The notes under the pieces were generated by a model. The model was not told where the DNA came from, made no database searches, and saw only the letters and a program-made list of their open reading frames with translations. A program made the translations under genes and the position numbers. DNA of 50,667 nt from CAYJPV01 sp964396055 (GTDB lineage Bacteria > Acidobacteriota > Vicinamibacteria > Vicinamibacterales > JAKQTR01), in assembly GCA_964396055.1 (NCBI GenBank), contig CAYNDV010000017.1, positions 1 to 50,667 of the forward strand, read 5' to 3'. Positions 50,283-50,667 of the stretch are shown in pieces. Numbering within the stretch: the stretch's first letter is position 1; each line of letters starts with the position of its first letter.

Positions 50283-50667
50283 CGTTCTACCTGTCGCTGG
50301 CCCAGGTCGTTGAGTTGCACCGGGCCCTCCTGGCGACCTTCGGCGGTCTCGCCGGCATCCGCGATCGGGGGGGTCTCGAGGCGTCCATCGCGCGGCCGGC
50401 CATGACGTTCGGCGGTGAAGATCTGTACGCGGATCTGCCCTCGAAGGCGGCGGCACTCCTGCACTCCCTGGTCCTCAACCACCCGTTCCTGGACGGGAAC
50501 ACGCGGGCCGGCGCGGCGGCGGCCGAGTTGTTCCTGGAACTCAATGGTCTCGCGGTGGCCGCCAGTGATCCGGAGTTCGAGAGCGTGACCCTGGCGACGG
50601 CCCGGGGCGACATGTCCGCCGAAGCGCTCGCCATCTGGTTCCGCCAGCGCGCGCGGCCGCTCGAGCC
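50279..50667 (+). CDS. Doc-type death-on-curing toxin, Fic fold (3' truncated by window end)
   Basis: Translation from ATG 50279 gives 129 residues with no stop before the edge, near the full length of this family (~125-135). The Fic motif is HPFLDGNTR (68-76), with catalytic His68. Upstream features match Doc: 'LSLAQVVELHRALL', 'GIRDRGGLEASIARP', 'LPSKAAALLHSLVLNHPF', and 'FLELNGL' after the motif. Phage P1 Doc phosphorylates EF-Tu using an altered Fic motif with Lys; here Thr75 stands at that Lys position and the motif keeps the canonical DGN, so AMP transfer is equally possible. It overlaps the antitoxin gene by four bases. Confidence 0.85.
   Translation, partial: MTFYLSLAQVVELHRALLATFGGLAGIRDRGGLEASIARPAMTFGGEDLYADLPSKAAALLHSLVLNHPFLDGNTRAGAAAAELFLELNGLAVAASDPEFESVTLATARGDMSAEALAIWFRQRARPLE

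Overview
The window is gene-dense, very GC-rich (near 70% by eye) bacterial chromosome carrying single-copy housekeeping genes. It suggests a Gram-negative, diderm bacterium. The markers are Tol-Pal genes, an Lpt lipopolysaccharide exporter, a GspG-type pseudopilin locus with a cohesin-like domain, HprK together with HPr and RpoN, and Ig/PKD surface lipoproteins. This mix fits Acidobacteriota, plausibly Vicinamibacteria; that placement is inference from gene content and base composition. I see no prophage, IS element, CRISPR array, rRNA or tRNA.

Layout. (1) 1-4.9 kb: end of a cohesin-domain protein, three pseudopilin-like genes and an Ig/PKD protein on the + strand, meeting a paralogous Ig/PKD lipoprotein on the - strand at a perfect hairpin. 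(2) 5.2-8.5 kb: a - strand cell-wall recycling/hydrolase operon (murQ, a GH10-like hydrolase, a serine hydrolase). (3) 8.5-12.3 kb: xerD, metK and a PHP metallohydrolase. (4) 12.4-14.8 kb: LptF and LptG fused in one chain. (5) 15.2-20.4 kb: parB, parA, a DUF151 bifunctional nuclease, miaB and recN, all on the - strand. (6) 20.6-26 kb: tolQ-tolR-tolA/tonB-tolB-pal-cpoB-ssb on the + strand. (7) 26-43.5 kb: a continuous - strand run guaA-dnaE-accA-recJ-lptCA-lptB-rpoN-hpf-hprK-rapZ-EIIA-ptsH-ptsI-cupin, with most junctions overlapping. (8) 43.6-50 kb: a PQQ-type propeller protein, a membrane protein and a 1330-residue sensor kinase. (9) 50.0 kb to the end: an AbrB/MazE-Doc toxin-antitoxin pair that leaves the window.

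How the genes connect. The envelope dominates. LptFG, LptCA and LptB form an LPS export machine whose parts are consolidated into fewer chains. Tol-Pal links the inner and outer membranes. MurQ and its neighbours recycle wall sugars. EI, HPr and a mannose-type EIIA, with HprK and RapZ but no EIIB/EIIC in view, look like a regulatory phosphorelay placed beside rpoN.

The most unusual signals are: five intergenic promoters sharing an identical TTGACAGG core; two apparently leaderless starts, one with an operator palindrome over the -10; a pseudopilin-like protein lacking the conserved Glu+5; the double Lpt fusion; and short tandem repeats that form gene 3' ends. Starts were chosen by family alignment, ribosome-binding sites and overlap. 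Family calls come from motif recognition only, with no database search.
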